Shown: positions 6,758 to 14,825 of the stretch, one piece after another
Layout: each line of letters opens with the position of its first letter
Numbering within the stretch: the stretch's first letter is position 1
NCBI GenBank assembly: GCA_016934605.1
Contig: JAFGSO010000052.1
Span: 1 to 16,733, forward strand
Direction: 5' to 3'
From: Calditrichota bacterium
Lineage (GTDB): Bacteria > Calditrichota > Calditrichia > RBG-13-44-9
Length of the DNA: 16,733 nt
Position numbers and translations under genes: made by a program
The notes under the pieces: model-generated
The model's input: only the letters and a program-made list of their open reading frames with translations
Told to the model about the DNA's origin: nothing
The model's database searches: none

Positions 6758-7132
6758 ATGAAAACAGAAAGCATCAGACAGAGAAAGATCGCTGACGAAA
6801 TCAAAAAAAAAGTCAGCCAGATAATCGACCGGAAGCTGAAAGATCCACGCAAGGGATTTATCACCATTACGAATGTAAAAATATCCGGAGATATGCGGAT
6901 TGCCAGTATTTATTATAGCTCTCTGGGTGATGAAGAACAGCGGAAAGATTCAAAAAAAGCATTGGAAAGTGCTCAAAATTTTATCAGAAGTGAACTGGCA
7001 CCTTATCTGAAAATGCGATTTGTGCCTGAACTCAGATTTTTTTATGATGACACCCTGGATTATTCTCAGCATATAGAGGATTTAATCAGACAGATTCATT
7101 CGGATGAAGATAAAAATAAAAATGAAAGATAA
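6758..7132 (+). CDS. rbfA: 30S ribosome-binding factor RbfA
   Basis: RbfA is a KH-like factor that binds immature 30S subunits near the 5' end helix of 16S rRNA and is needed for late maturation and cold adaptation. The 124-residue protein has the expected order: an N-terminal basic helix (IRQRKIADEIKKKVSQII), then DPRKGFITITNVKISGDM, IASIYYSSLG, and a C-terminal RFVPELRFFYDDTLDYSQHIEDL segment. An in-frame TTG at 6743 lies within ylxP and is rejected. The ATG at 6758 follows the ylxP stop by one base (TAA-A-ATG) and gives the usual family length. The tail is Lys/Asp/Glu-rich. A 63-nt gap without a clear terminator or promoter leads to truB. Confidence 0.95.
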   Translation: MKTESIRQRKIADEIKKKVSQIIDRKLKDPRKGFITITNVKISGDMRIASIYYSSLGDEEQRKDSKKALESAQNFIRSELAPYLKMRFVPELRFFYDDTLDYSQHIEDLIRQIHSDEDKNKNER

Positions 7133-7195
7133 TTCCGGCTGAATTCCTCTTTTTTCCCTTAATCAACGACCAGAATTTTATACCTGATTGGAAAA

Positions 7196-7921
7196 TTGGA
7201 CAAAGATATTAATTACTCAAAAATTCTCAAGATCGACGGTGGTTTTATCTTCAATATCAATAAACCGAAAAGCTGGTCCTCCTTCGATGTCGTTCGTAAG
7301 ATCCGAAAAATCACCTCGATTAAAAAAGTAGGACATGCCGGAACACTGGATCCCTTCGCAACTGGAGTATTGATTATTCTTGCCGGACGGGCAACAAAAT
7401 TATCTGATAAACTAATGAATCTACCCAAAGAATATGAAGCTGAAATACTGCTTGGAAAAACCACAGATACTCTGGACGACACGGGGACTATATGCGGTAC
7501 TGAACCCGTACCGGATCTCAATAGTCAGCGGATAATCCAGACATTGGAATCTTTCAGGGGAATTATCCGTCAGCGGATTCCGGAATATTCAGCGGCGAAA
7601 ATTGAAGGAAGAAGATCCTATAAACTTGCCCGTAAGGGGCTGGAAGTTCCGGAACGGTACAAAACTGTTCATATTTATGAAATCAAATTAAATGATTTTC
7701 ATGAAAATATTCTGAATATTACTGTATCATGCGGAAGAGGAACATATATCCGGTCTCTGGGGTTAGATATTGCCCGGAAATTAGGTACTACCGGATACCT
7801 CACGGCTCTGCAGCGGACCCGAATTGGTGATTATAAAATAAAACAGGCCTTGACACCCGAAGAATTTGAAAATGAGTGGATAACTAAAACAGGAAATGAA
7901 GATATTTTATTCAGTGGATGA
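7196..7921 (+). CDS. truB: tRNA pseudouridine(55) synthase TruB
   Basis: TruB converts U55 of the tRNA T-loop to pseudouridine. The 241-residue protein has the family opening GGFIFNINKPKSWSSFDVV and the catalytic motif GHAGTLDPFATG with D52 as the nucleophile. It then has YEAEILLGKTTDTLDDTG and the Tyr-containing YSAAKIEGRRSYKLAR and RGTYIRSLGLDIA segments. It is shorter than the 314-residue E. coli enzyme because it lacks a C-terminal PUA domain, as is common in FCB-group bacteria. No ATG fits; the start is a TTG at 7196, with a GGA only 3 nt upstream, so the exact start is uncertain. Its 3' end overlaps ribF by 26 nt. Confidence 0.94.
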   Translation: MDKDINYSKILKIDGGFIFNINKPKSWSSFDVVRKIRKITSIKKVGHAGTLDPFATGVLIILAGRATKLSDKLMNLPKEYEAEILLGKTTDTLDDTGTICGTEPVPDLNSQRIIQTLESFRGIIRQRIPEYSAAKIEGRRSYKLARKGLEVPERYKTVHIYEIKLNDFHENILNITVSCGRGTYIRSLGLDIARKLGTTGYLTALQRTRIGDYKIKQALTPEEFENEWITKTGNEDILFSG

Positions 7922-8819
7922 AATAGATCCCGGACAGGATACCGTTCTCACTGTTGGCTCATTCGATGGAGTCCATCGGGGACATCAGCGTATTCTGGAA
8001 GAACTGGAAAAACAGTCACGTGAATGCGAGTGCACAGATGCACTCATTACATTCCATCCACATCCCAAAGAAGTTTTGGGAAAAACAGAAGGAAAACCCA
8101 TCGAACTTTTAACACCGCTGGATGATAAACTGGAAATTCTGGAAAAATTGGGTCTGTCTATGGTGATAATAATCCCTTTCACTCCGGAATTTTCTAAAAC
8201 CAGGTATCAGGACTTTGTGAAAAATATTCTGATTGATCGGGCCAGGATGAAAAAAATTGTAATCGGTTATGACCATTCATTCGGACGAAACCGGGAAGGA
8301 CATGCACAAGAGCTGGAGCAAATGGGAAACAAATATGGATTCTCTGTAACTGTAATTCAGCCATTTCATATCGGGAATGAAATAGTGGGAAGTAGAAAAA
8401 TTCGTAAGTTTCTGAAGGAAGGAAATGTAGTCGAAGCAGCAGAACTTCTTGGAAGGCGGTATTCATTATCCGGACATGTTGTTAAAGGAAACAATCGGGG
8501 GAAAATTCTGGGATTTCCCACTGCAAATATTCAGCCCGCTTATACTTCCAAACTGATCCCGGCCAGGGGGGTATATGCTGTGGACGTTCTGCTTGACGGA
8601 AAGCGATACGCGGGAATGATGAATATTGGAAACCGTCCTACATTTAATTTTGATCCCTTGACTTTAGAAGTACATATATTTAATTTTTCTGGTTTGATAT
8701 ATGATTCAAACCTGAGAATTGAGTTTAAACAATTCATCCGGAAGGAAAGAAAGTTTTCCGAACCGGAAGACTTAAAACAACAGATGATAAAAGATAAAGA
8801 AATCTGCATAAAAATTTAA
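7896..8819 (+). CDS. ribF: Bifunctional riboflavin kinase / FAD synthetase
   Basis: RibF phosphorylates riboflavin to FMN and adenylates FMN to FAD. The N-terminal FAD synthetase part has the nucleotidyltransferase motif TVGSFDGVHRGH (G21 to H30) and VGYDHSFG-like residues around IGYDHSFGRNREG. The C-terminal flavokinase part has GHVVKGNNRGKILGFPTAN (G206-F-P-T-A-N211), then GVYAVDV, NIGNRPTF and the Glu of TLEVHIF. At 307 residues it is full length. The ATG lies inside the end of truB (26-nt overlap), preceded by AGGA at very short spacing, which suggests translational coupling. ribF next to truB and rpsO is a widespread arrangement. Nothing suggests an FMN riboswitch here. Confidence 0.96.
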   Translation: MKIFYSVDEIDPGQDTVLTVGSFDGVHRGHQRILEELEKQSRECECTDALITFHPHPKEVLGKTEGKPIELLTPLDDKLEILEKLGLSMVIIIPFTPEFSKTRYQDFVKNILIDRARMKKIVIGYDHSFGRNREGHAQELEQMGNKYGFSVTVIQPFHIGNEIVGSRKIRKFLKEGNVVEAAELLGRRYSLSGHVVKGNNRGKILGFPTANIQPAYTSKLIPARGVYAVDVLLDGKRYAGMMNIGNRPTFNFDPLTLEVHIFNFSGLIYDSNLRIEFKQFIRKERKFSEPEDLKQQMIKDKEICIKI

Positions 8820-8836
8820 TGTAACGGAGGAAAAAA

Positions 8837-9106
8837 ATGTCCCTGACGAAAGAAGAGAAAAATGAAATCATAAAAAAATTTGGAGGGGATGCCAAAAATT
8901 CTGGTAAAACAGAGGTTCAGGTTGCCTTGCTGACTAAAAGGATTGCCGACCTGACTGAACATCTGAAGACCAACAGCAAAGATCATCATTCCCGCCGCGG
9001 TCTGTTAAAACTGGTGGGGCAGCGCCGGAGACTGTTGAATTATCTGCTGAAAAAAGACATTGAGAGATATCGGGCACTAATCAGTGAACTCGGTTTACGA
9101 AGATAA
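8837..9106 (+). CDS. rpsO: 30S ribosomal protein S15
   Basis: S15 is a primary binding protein of the 30S subunit; it contacts the central domain of 16S rRNA and bridge B4 to the 50S subunit. The 89 residues equal the normal length and include the signature TEVQVALLTKRIADLTEHL, then KDHHSRRGLLKLVGQRRRLLNYL and the C-terminal RYRALISELGLRR. A perfect GGAGG (8826-8830) sits 6 nt before the ATG. It lies 17 nt after ribF and 24 nt before pnp. The rpsO-pnp pair is conserved across bacteria. I saw no terminator between it and pnp. Confidence 0.98.
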   Translation: MSLTKEEKNEIIKKFGGDAKNSGKTEVQVALLTKRIADLTEHLKTNSKDHHSRRGLLKLVGQRRRLLNYLLKKDIERYRALISELGLRR

Positions 9107-9130
9107 CAATCTAAAGGAGTTGGAACTATT

Positions 9131-11239
9131 ATGATAATCAGAAAAGAAAAAGAAATCGGCGGCAGAACACTGAGTATAGAAACCGGCCGTCTGGCCAAAC
9201 AGGCTAGTGGATCTGCATTAATGCGTTACGGCGATACCATGGTGCTGGTAACAGCTACCGCCAGTAAAGAAGCCAGGGAAGATATTGATTTCTTCCCGCT
9301 GTCCGTGGAATTCCAGGAAAAAACCTATTCAGCCGGCAAAATTCCAGGTGGTTTTTTCAAAAGAGAAGGACGTCCTACAGAAAAAGAAATACTCAGTGCC
9401 CGCCTGATAGACCGACCATTGCGCCCCCTCTTTCCGGAAGGATATCAGAATGATACCCAGATAGCTGCATTTGTCATCAGCAGCGACCAGGAAAATAATG
9501 GAGATATTCTGGGTGCCATCGGAGCATCTGTTGCACTCTCCATATCAGACATTCCTTTCGGAGGCCCCATCGCCTCGGTAAGGGTTGGCAGAATAAACGG
9601 TCAGTTTGTTATTAATCCGACATATTCCCAGTTAGAAGAAAGTGATATCGATCTGATAATTGCGGGAACCAGCGATTCAATCCTGATGGTGGAAGGAGAA
9701 TCCCGGGAAATTTCTGAAAGTGATATGATCCAGGCACTTTCCTTCGGACACCCGTATATTCAGCAGATTATTGAACTGGAGAATGAAATCATCAGTGAAT
9801 TTACCATCGAAAAAATGCCCCTCACTGAATCGGAGTTGCCAGCAGATCTGGTAGAAAAAACAGATAATTATGCCCGGAGCAAAATACAGGAAGCAATACA
9901 GATTGCCGATAAAAAATCCCGGCATAACCGGCTGGATGAGATACGTCAGGAGGTTTTTGACAACCTGACAGAGGAAGGAAATGAAGAGAATATTAAAATA
10001 TTTAAAAATATTCTCTATCAGATCGAAAAAGAAGAAGTGCGTTCCATGATCATAAAGGAGCAGAAAAGGTTGGATGGACGTGGCCTGGATGATATACGTG
10101 ATATCGGTTGTGAAATTGGAATTCTACCCCGTGCCCACGGTTCCGCCCTGTTTACACGGGGACAGACACAGAGCCTGGGCGTCACAACTCTGGGCACCAA
10201 AATGGATGAACAGATTGTTGATGCTCTTGAGGGAGAAAGTAAAAAAAGTTACATGCTTCATTATAACTTCCCGCCATTCAGTGTCGGAGAAGTAAGGCCA
10301 TTCAGGGGACCCGGGAGACGTGAGATTGGCCATGGAAACCTGGCCGAACGTTCTCTTAAGCCGGTGTTACCATCTGAGGATGATTTTCCCTATACTATCC
10401 GAATTGTTTCCGATATTCTGGAATCAAATGGGTCTTCTTCAATGGCAACTGTCTGTTCAGGCTCTCTAAGCCTGATGGATGCCGGTATTCCGGTAAAAAC
10501 CCATGTGGCCGGCATCGCCATGGGTCTAATAAAAGAAGATGAAGAAATCCGTATATTGACGGATATTCTGGGTGATGAAGACCACCTTGGTGATATGGAT
10601 TTCAAGGTTGCCGGAACCAGAGAAGGCATCACTGCATTCCAGATGGACATTAAGATTTCCGGCCTCAGCTTCGATATCATGGAAGAGGCACTTCAGAAGG
10701 CAAAAATTGCCCGGATGAAAATTCTGGATCTTATGGAAAAAGCCATCGAAAAACCGAAGGCAGACCTTTCGCCATACGCACCCAGAATTCTGACCCTCAC
10801 TATACCTTCAGACCGTATCGGAGAAGTTATTGGTCCATCAGGCAAAATTATCCGGGGAATTATTGAAGAAACCGGAGTGAAAATTGACATCGATGATGAT
10901 GGTTTTACCGTAATTGCCTCCCCGGATGTGGAAATGGCGCTTCTGGCCAAATCGAAAATTGAAATGATCATTCAGGATCCGGAAGTGGGCAAGGAATATG
11001 AAGCGACCATCAAAAGGATAATGAATTTTGGTGCATTTGCGGAATTCCTGCCCGGAAAGGAAGGCCTTATCCATATTTCAGAACTGGACAACCATCGGGT
11101 AAAAACAGTAAATGATGTGGTAAAAATCGGTGATAAAGTCCATGTGATCCTGAAAGAGATCGATCGGGAAGGCCGATTTAATCTGAGCAGGAAGGAATAT
11201 CTTCGCCGGCAGCAAGAAAATGGAGAAATAAAAGAATAG
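9131..11239 (+). CDS. pnp: Polyribonucleotide nucleotidyltransferase (PNPase)
   Basis: PNPase is the phosphate-dependent 3'-5' exoribonuclease that degrades mRNA and can add heteropolymeric tails; it acts as a trimer. The 702 residues show the first RNase PH domain (1-~215, with FFKREGRPTEKEILSARLIDRPLRPLF), an all-helical linker, and the second RNase PH domain. The latter carries the active-site motif GDEDHLGDMDFK (D484, D490, K492) and the SNGSSSMATVCSGSL phosphate-binding segment. A KH domain (~553-615, loop G568-PSG) and an S1 domain (~620-692) follow, so the enzyme is complete. AAAGGAG (9113-9119) lies 11 nt before the ATG. It is the last gene of the operon and is followed by a strong terminator. 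Confidence 0.98.
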   Translation: MIIRKEKEIGGRTLSIETGRLAKQASGSALMRYGDTMVLVTATASKEAREDIDFFPLSVEFQEKTYSAGKIPGGFFKREGRPTEKEILSARLIDRPLRPLFPEGYQNDTQIAAFVISSDQENNGDILGAIGASVALSISDIPFGGPIASVRVGRINGQFVINPTYSQLEESDIDLIIAGTSDSILMVEGESREISESDMIQALSFGHPYIQQIIELENEIISEFTIEKMPLTESELPADLVEKTDNYARSKIQEAIQIADKKSRHNRLDEIRQEVFDNLTEEGNEENIKIFKNILYQIEKEEVRSMIIKEQKRLDGRGLDDIRDIGCEIGILPRAHGSALFTRGQTQSLGVTTLGTKMDEQIVDALEGESKKSYMLHYNFPPFSVGEVRPFRGPGRREIGHGNLAERSLKPVLPSEDDFPYTIRIVSDILESNGSSSMATVCSGSLSLMDAGIPVKTHVAGIAMGLIKEDEEIRILTDILGDEDHLGDMDFKVAGTREGITAFQMDIKISGLSFDIMEEALQKAKIARMKILDLMEKAIEKPKADLSPYAPRILTLTIPSDRIGEVIGPSGKIIRGIIEETGVKIDIDDDGFTVIASPDVEMALLAKSKIEMIIQDPEVGKEYEATIKRIMNFGAFAEFLPGKEGLIHISELDNHRVKTVNDVVKIGDKVHVILKEIDREGRFNLSRKEYLRRQQENGEIKE

Positions 11240-11257
11240 TATATCTGCAGACTGAGG

Positions 11258-11311
11258 AAAACCGGCAGATCATCCGGATAAGCACCATTCCGGATTCTTC
11301 CGGTTTTTTTT
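11258..11311 (+). terminator. Intrinsic terminator after pnp
   Basis: A compact hairpin CCGGA-TTCT-TCCGG (11290-11303) is followed by eight T (11304-11311). The same bases can instead form a larger nested structure: AAAACCGG (11258-11265) with CCGGTTTT (11300-11307) outside, and ATCCGGA (11272-11278) with TCCGGAT (11289-11295) inside. Either fold ends at the T tract. It closes the rimP-pnp operon. Confidence 0.85.
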
Positions 11312-11369
11312 ACTGATTCGGGACCAGAAAATACATACTTTCAAAAAAAGAGATTACCAGTAGTAAAAA

Positions 11370-12602
11370 ATGGTTTATTCACAGTACAAAAAGACGATAT
11401 TGTCAAATGGCCTCACCGTGGTCAGTGAAAAGATACCCTATGTAAGGTCAGTATCAATAGGTGCCTGGATTAAATCGGGTACACGACAGGAAGAGCACAG
11501 CGATAACGGTATTGCTCATTTTCTGGAACACATGATTTTCAAGGGAACCGAGCGGCGTTCTGCCCGCGAAATCGCCAGAAGTCTTGAATCGGTAGGCGGA
11601 TATCTCAATGCATTCACCTCAAAAGAACAGACCTGCTATTATGCAGAGATACTGGACACTCAGCTATCCAGAGCTATCGATGTACTATCCGATATGCTCT
11701 GCCATTCCGTTTTTTCTCCCAGAGAGATGGAAAAGGAACGGGAAGTTATTCTGGATGAAATCGACAGCCTGGAAGATACTCCTGACGATCTTGTACAGGA
11801 TGTATTTGTTGAAAAACTTTATCCGGAAAACAGCCTGGGATTTTCCATACTGGGAACCAGAGAAAGTGTAGGAGGAATTTCACGGGAACAATTAATTGAT
11901 TTTTACCGCAGGCATTATACCATGCAAAATATGGTGATCGCTGCCGCCGGAAATCTGGATCACCAACAACTGATAGACATGTGCCAGCGGAAATTTCAGC
12001 TCCCGGATGGAAATGGCATGCTAATCAAGAACCCGCCCGCAAGGATTGGACACGGCGAATATATCATAAAGCGCAGCGTTAACCAGACTCACATCTGTTT
12101 CGGTACATCGGCATTACCTTATAAACATCAGCAAAAGTATGAATTATTGCTTCTCAACACCGTCCTGGGGGTGGGAATGGGATCACGTTTGTTCCAAAAC
12201 ATCAGGGAAAGATATGGGGTAGCATACTCCATATATTCTTTCGTTGATTTTTACAGCGATAATGGACTCCTGGCAATTTATCTCGGCACCGAAAAAAACA
12301 AAAAAGATCTGGCACTCCGCCTGATTGAAAAAGAATTGAATCGGTTGAAAACCAAACCATTGTCAAATAGCGAGTTGAAGCGTATTAAAGCGCAGCTGAA
12401 AGGAAATCTTTTTCTTGGTCTGGAAAATACTTCCAAGAGAATGAGCCGACTGGCCAAAATGGAAATTTATCTGAATGAATTCCAGAGCGTCGATAAAATA
12501 ATCAATGATATCGATAAAGTAACCAGCGAATCAATTTTTAATCTGGTGAACGAAATCTTTCAAGAAGAACAGATGCTCAATATTATCTTCCTTCCCAACT
12601 AA
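11370..12602 (+). CDS. M16 family zinc peptidase (processing-peptidase-like)
   Basis: M16 peptidases use an inverted zinc motif, HxxEH. Here it is H50-FLEH54, and a third ligand Glu lies at residue 130 in EREVILDEI, the classic 76-residue spacing. The 410-residue protein has an N-terminal catalytic M16 domain (~10-160) and a C-terminal M16_C domain (~165-345) with the conserved RERYGVAYSIYS segment (~280-290). This matches the single-chain bacterial relatives of mitochondrial processing peptidase and B. subtilis YmxG/MlpA. There is no signal peptide, so it is probably cytoplasmic. The ATG has no clear Shine-Dalgarno. An M16 gene soon after pnp is a recurring order in many bacteria. It probably has its own promoter, since the pnp terminator lies 58 nt upstream, but I found no convincing -35/-10 pair. 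Confidence 0.93.
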   Translation: MVYSQYKKTILSNGLTVVSEKIPYVRSVSIGAWIKSGTRQEEHSDNGIAHFLEHMIFKGTERRSAREIARSLESVGGYLNAFTSKEQTCYYAEILDTQLSRAIDVLSDMLCHSVFSPREMEKEREVILDEIDSLEDTPDDLVQDVFVEKLYPENSLGFSILGTRESVGGISREQLIDFYRRHYTMQNMVIAAAGNLDHQQLIDMCQRKFQLPDGNGMLIKNPPARIGHGEYIIKRSVNQTHICFGTSALPYKHQQKYELLLLNTVLGVGMGSRLFQNIRERYGVAYSIYSFVDFYSDNGLLAIYLGTEKNKKDLALRLIEKELNRLKTKPLSNSELKRIKAQLKGNLFLGLENTSKRMSRLAKMEIYLNEFQSVDKIINDIDKVTSESIFNLVNEIFQEEQMLNIIFLPN

Positions 12603-12754
12603 CCATACCCGAAAAGATATAGCACTATTTAAATCCAAAAAAATCAGTCAACAATGCATGAAATGGGGAAGACGGAATGATGAATAAGTTTTTTAGCTAT
12701 GATAAACTAACTTTCTTATTAAATTAGTAATAACACAACTGATAGGTGACAAAA
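12603..12754. other. AT-rich intergenic region before the alanine-dehydrogenase-like gene
   Basis: This 152-bp gap has no gene. It contains an AT palindrome TTATTA/TAATAA (12716-12721 with 12728-12733) and a shorter repeat ACTAA/TTAGT (12706-12710 with 12724-12728). A weak promoter guess is TTAGCT (12693-12698) with TATTAA (12717-12722). I see no GC-rich terminator for the M16 gene, so read-through is possible. Confidence 0.35.
12744..12749 (+). promoter_or_regulatory. Ribosome binding site that fixes the ald start
   Basis: AGGTGA matches the 3' part of the AGGAGGTGA consensus and lies 5 nt before the ATG at 12755. It overlaps the in-frame GTG at 12746, so that GTG is part of the binding site rather than the start. 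Confidence 0.7.
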
Positions 12755-13888
12755 ATGATTTTTGGAATACCGCGTGAACTACGCGCTCAGGAAATGCGTG
12801 TGGGAGCATTACCTTTTCTCGTAAAGGAAATCGTGAAACGTGGCCATGAAGTTTATGTGGAAACCGGTGCCGGTGAATTCTGTGAAGCTCTGGATTCACA
12901 ATATGAACGAGTGGGTGCCAAAATTGTACCTTCATCGGAAAAGCTCTATTCAATGGCTGAGATCATTCTAAAAATAAGAGAACACCAGCCTGTGGAGCTG
13001 GATCTGATCCGTCCGGATCAAACATTTTTTTCTTTTTTTCATTTCATCAGCAATCCTGAATTGCTTAAAAGCATGGCCGGTAAAGGATGTACCTGTCTCT
13101 CCTATGAGTTTGTTGAAAACACTCGCGATCAGAGACCACTAGTTCAACCCATAAGCCGCATAGCCGGGCAGATGGCCGTGTTGAACGGCGCTTATTTCCT
13201 TCAGAAACATATTGGAGGCCGTGGAATCGTTCTGGGACGTGTAACCGGTTCACCGCCGGCACAGGTCACTATTCTCGGTGCCGGGAATGCCGGAAAACAG
13301 GCAGCCATCACCGCCGCCAATCTGGGAGCCCGCGTCATTATCCTGGACACCGACTACACCAAGCTTTTGGATCTCGATTCCCTGGGTTATCCAAACATCT
13401 CATCACTTATCATCACCGATGAACATTTAAAAGAATTGCTGCCCCATACCGATTTACTGATAGCCTGTGTAAAAATTCCCGAAGCACCCACACCTAAACT
13501 GGTAACACCGGAGATGGTTAAAACCATGCGGGCAGGATCAGTTATTGTGGATCTGGACATTGATCTTGGCGGAAGCGTTGAAACAAGCAAAATTACCCAT
13601 CATGAGAATCCGACATTTATCGTGGATGGCGTCCTGCACTACTGTGTTTCCAACGTCACAGCTGTGGTCCCAAAAATTGCTGCACGAGCTTTCTCGGCGG
13701 TTCTTCTACCTTATATCACCAAAATAGCAGAGATGGGATTCGAGCAAGCCATTCTGAGCGATCCGGGACTGGCCAATGGTATCGCAATCTACAAAGGACA
13801 TCTGGTCAAAAAAAGTCTTACAGAACTCAGCGACCTGCCATATGCAGATCTGCGGGAAAAAATCAGGGAATTGAGTGATCAAATATAA
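12755..13888 (+). CDS. Alanine dehydrogenase / transhydrogenase-family enzyme with altered active site
   Basis: Alanine dehydrogenase interconverts L-alanine and pyruvate plus ammonia using NAD. From the ATG at 12755 the protein is 377 residues and aligns by eye with the family from end to end: MIFGIPREL at the start, a Rossmann motif GAGNAG (175-180) with D198 for the NAD ribose, and VDLDIDLGG with D270. R15 and H96 of the active site are kept. The usual Lys75 (in KVKEP) is replaced by Arg (KIREH). The NAD/substrate loop, usually NMPGAVP, reads NVTAVVP. Activity or substrate may therefore differ from true alanine dehydrogenase. Its stop overlaps the next gene's ATG (TAATG). The family call is firm; the exact reaction is not. 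Confidence 0.82.
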   Translation: MIFGIPRELRAQEMRVGALPFLVKEIVKRGHEVYVETGAGEFCEALDSQYERVGAKIVPSSEKLYSMAEIILKIREHQPVELDLIRPDQTFFSFFHFISNPELLKSMAGKGCTCLSYEFVENTRDQRPLVQPISRIAGQMAVLNGAYFLQKHIGGRGIVLGRVTGSPPAQVTILGAGNAGKQAAITAANLGARVIILDTDYTKLLDLDSLGYPNISSLIITDEHLKELLPHTDLLIACVKIPEAPTPKLVTPEMVKTMRAGSVIVDLDIDLGGSVETSKITHHENPTFIVDGVLHYCVSNVTAVVPKIAARAFSAVLLPYITKIAEMGFEQAILSDPGLANGIAIYKGHLVKKSLTELSDLPYADLREKIRELSDQI

Positions 13889-14673
13889 TGGATCCCGATT
13901 TATTCCGAATACCGATCCTAACCTATCATAAAATTACTATTCGCCGCGAATTGGGTCTAAATACCATTCCTCCCGACCTTTTCGAGAGTCACATGGAAAT
14001 TCTGAAGGTGAGCGGCTTTTCTGCCGTCACCTTCAGGGACCTCAGAGAGGGAAATCTGCCACATAGACCGGTGATCATCACCTTTGATGACGGTTATTCA
14101 TCCGTATGTGAGCATGCACTTCCTATTTTGAAAAAATTTAATTTTTCGGCTGTGATATTTATTGTCACCGGTTACATCGGTATCAAAAACACCTGGGATG
14201 CGAACCTGGGCGGCATTACTTTCACGCATCTGCACAGTGCACAGATCAAATTACTGTCTGAGTCTGGAATGGAAATTGGATCGCATGGGGTGACGCATCG
14301 GGCCTTCACATTGATGAAGGATTGGGAGGTATCTGCTGAATTAGAAGAATCCCGGCAAAAAATTTTTAAAATAACCGGCAGATATCCACAGACGATAGCA
14401 TATCCTTTTGGGATGCAAAATAAAAAAATCCGACAAACTGCCATTCAAAAAGGATATTATTACGGATGCATAAACATGTGGGGCCGGTCTGCTCCCCTGG
14501 AAAAGATGGTGTTGAGACGCATTCCGGTTTACAGAACCGACCATCCGGCAATATTCCGAATGAAATTTTGTTCAGGGTGGAAAAATTCAATGGAAAGAAC
14601 GCGGTTGAGAATCATCAGTTTTCCGGCCCTGCTTACTCCTGTCTACCAGAAATATATCAAGAAAATGTATTAG
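13888..14673 (+). CDS. NodB-type polysaccharide deacetylase family protein
   Basis: This 261-residue protein is a carbohydrate esterase 4 (NodB) homologue; the family removes acetyl groups from N-acetylated sugars in peptidoglycan, chitin or exopolysaccharide. It starts PILTYHKI and has motif 1, TFDDGY, with D67-D68. Motif 2 is SHGVTH, with H133 and H137 completing the Asp-His-His metal site, and a YPFG motif follows. The region after that (KKIRQTAIQKGYYYGCINMWG) is family-like. There is no signal peptide or membrane segment, unusual for an enzyme expected to act on the envelope, so it may modify a cytoplasmic sugar precursor. The ATG shares one base with the upstream stop (TAATG), implying translational coupling to the alanine-dehydrogenase-like gene. 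Confidence 0.85.
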   Translation: MDPDLFRIPILTYHKITIRRELGLNTIPPDLFESHMEILKVSGFSAVTFRDLREGNLPHRPVIITFDDGYSSVCEHALPILKKFNFSAVIFIVTGYIGIKNTWDANLGGITFTHLHSAQIKLLSESGMEIGSHGVTHRAFTLMKDWEVSAELEESRQKIFKITGRYPQTIAYPFGMQNKKIRQTAIQKGYYYGCINMWGRSAPLEKMVLRRIPVYRTDHPAIFRMKFCSGWKNSMERTRLRIISFPALLTPVYQKYIKKMY

Positions 14674-14771
14674 CCGAATACCACGGAAGAACCGGGTAGT
14701 CGTTTAAAAATTTACCATGTAGCTGCCATTTACAAAAGATTGAAACTTTAAGTCTTCTTTTCTTGTTTTTA

Positions 14772-14801
14772 TTGGTAATCGTGTCTTATTTTTACCATAA
14801 T
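14772..14801 (+). promoter_or_regulatory. Candidate promoter of rimO
   Basis: TTGGTA (14772-14777, 4/6) and CATAAT (14796-14801, 5/6) are spaced 18 nt apart. A start near 14808 would leave an 18-nt leader before the TTG at 14826. The inverted repeat TGGTAA/TTACCA (14773-14778 with 14792-14797) spans both elements and could be an operator. TTTACCAT also occurs at 14711-14718, 80 bp upstream of the copy at 14791-14798. Confidence 0.4.
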
Positions 14802-14825
14802 TTAAAAAAAGAAACAGGCAATTTT

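Noticed and set aside
7133..7195. Possible terminator or promoter between rbfA and truB
   Set aside because: There is a T-rich patch but no stem, and no convincing -35/-10 pair.
14466..14699. 77-codon + strand frame overlapping the end of the deacetylase gene
   Set aside because: It lies out of frame in a gene with a clear NodB signature and has no homology cue.
14763..14825. Upstream TTG start for rimO giving a hydrophobic N-terminal extension
   Set aside because: It overlaps the candidate promoter and would add a membrane-like segment not found in RimO.
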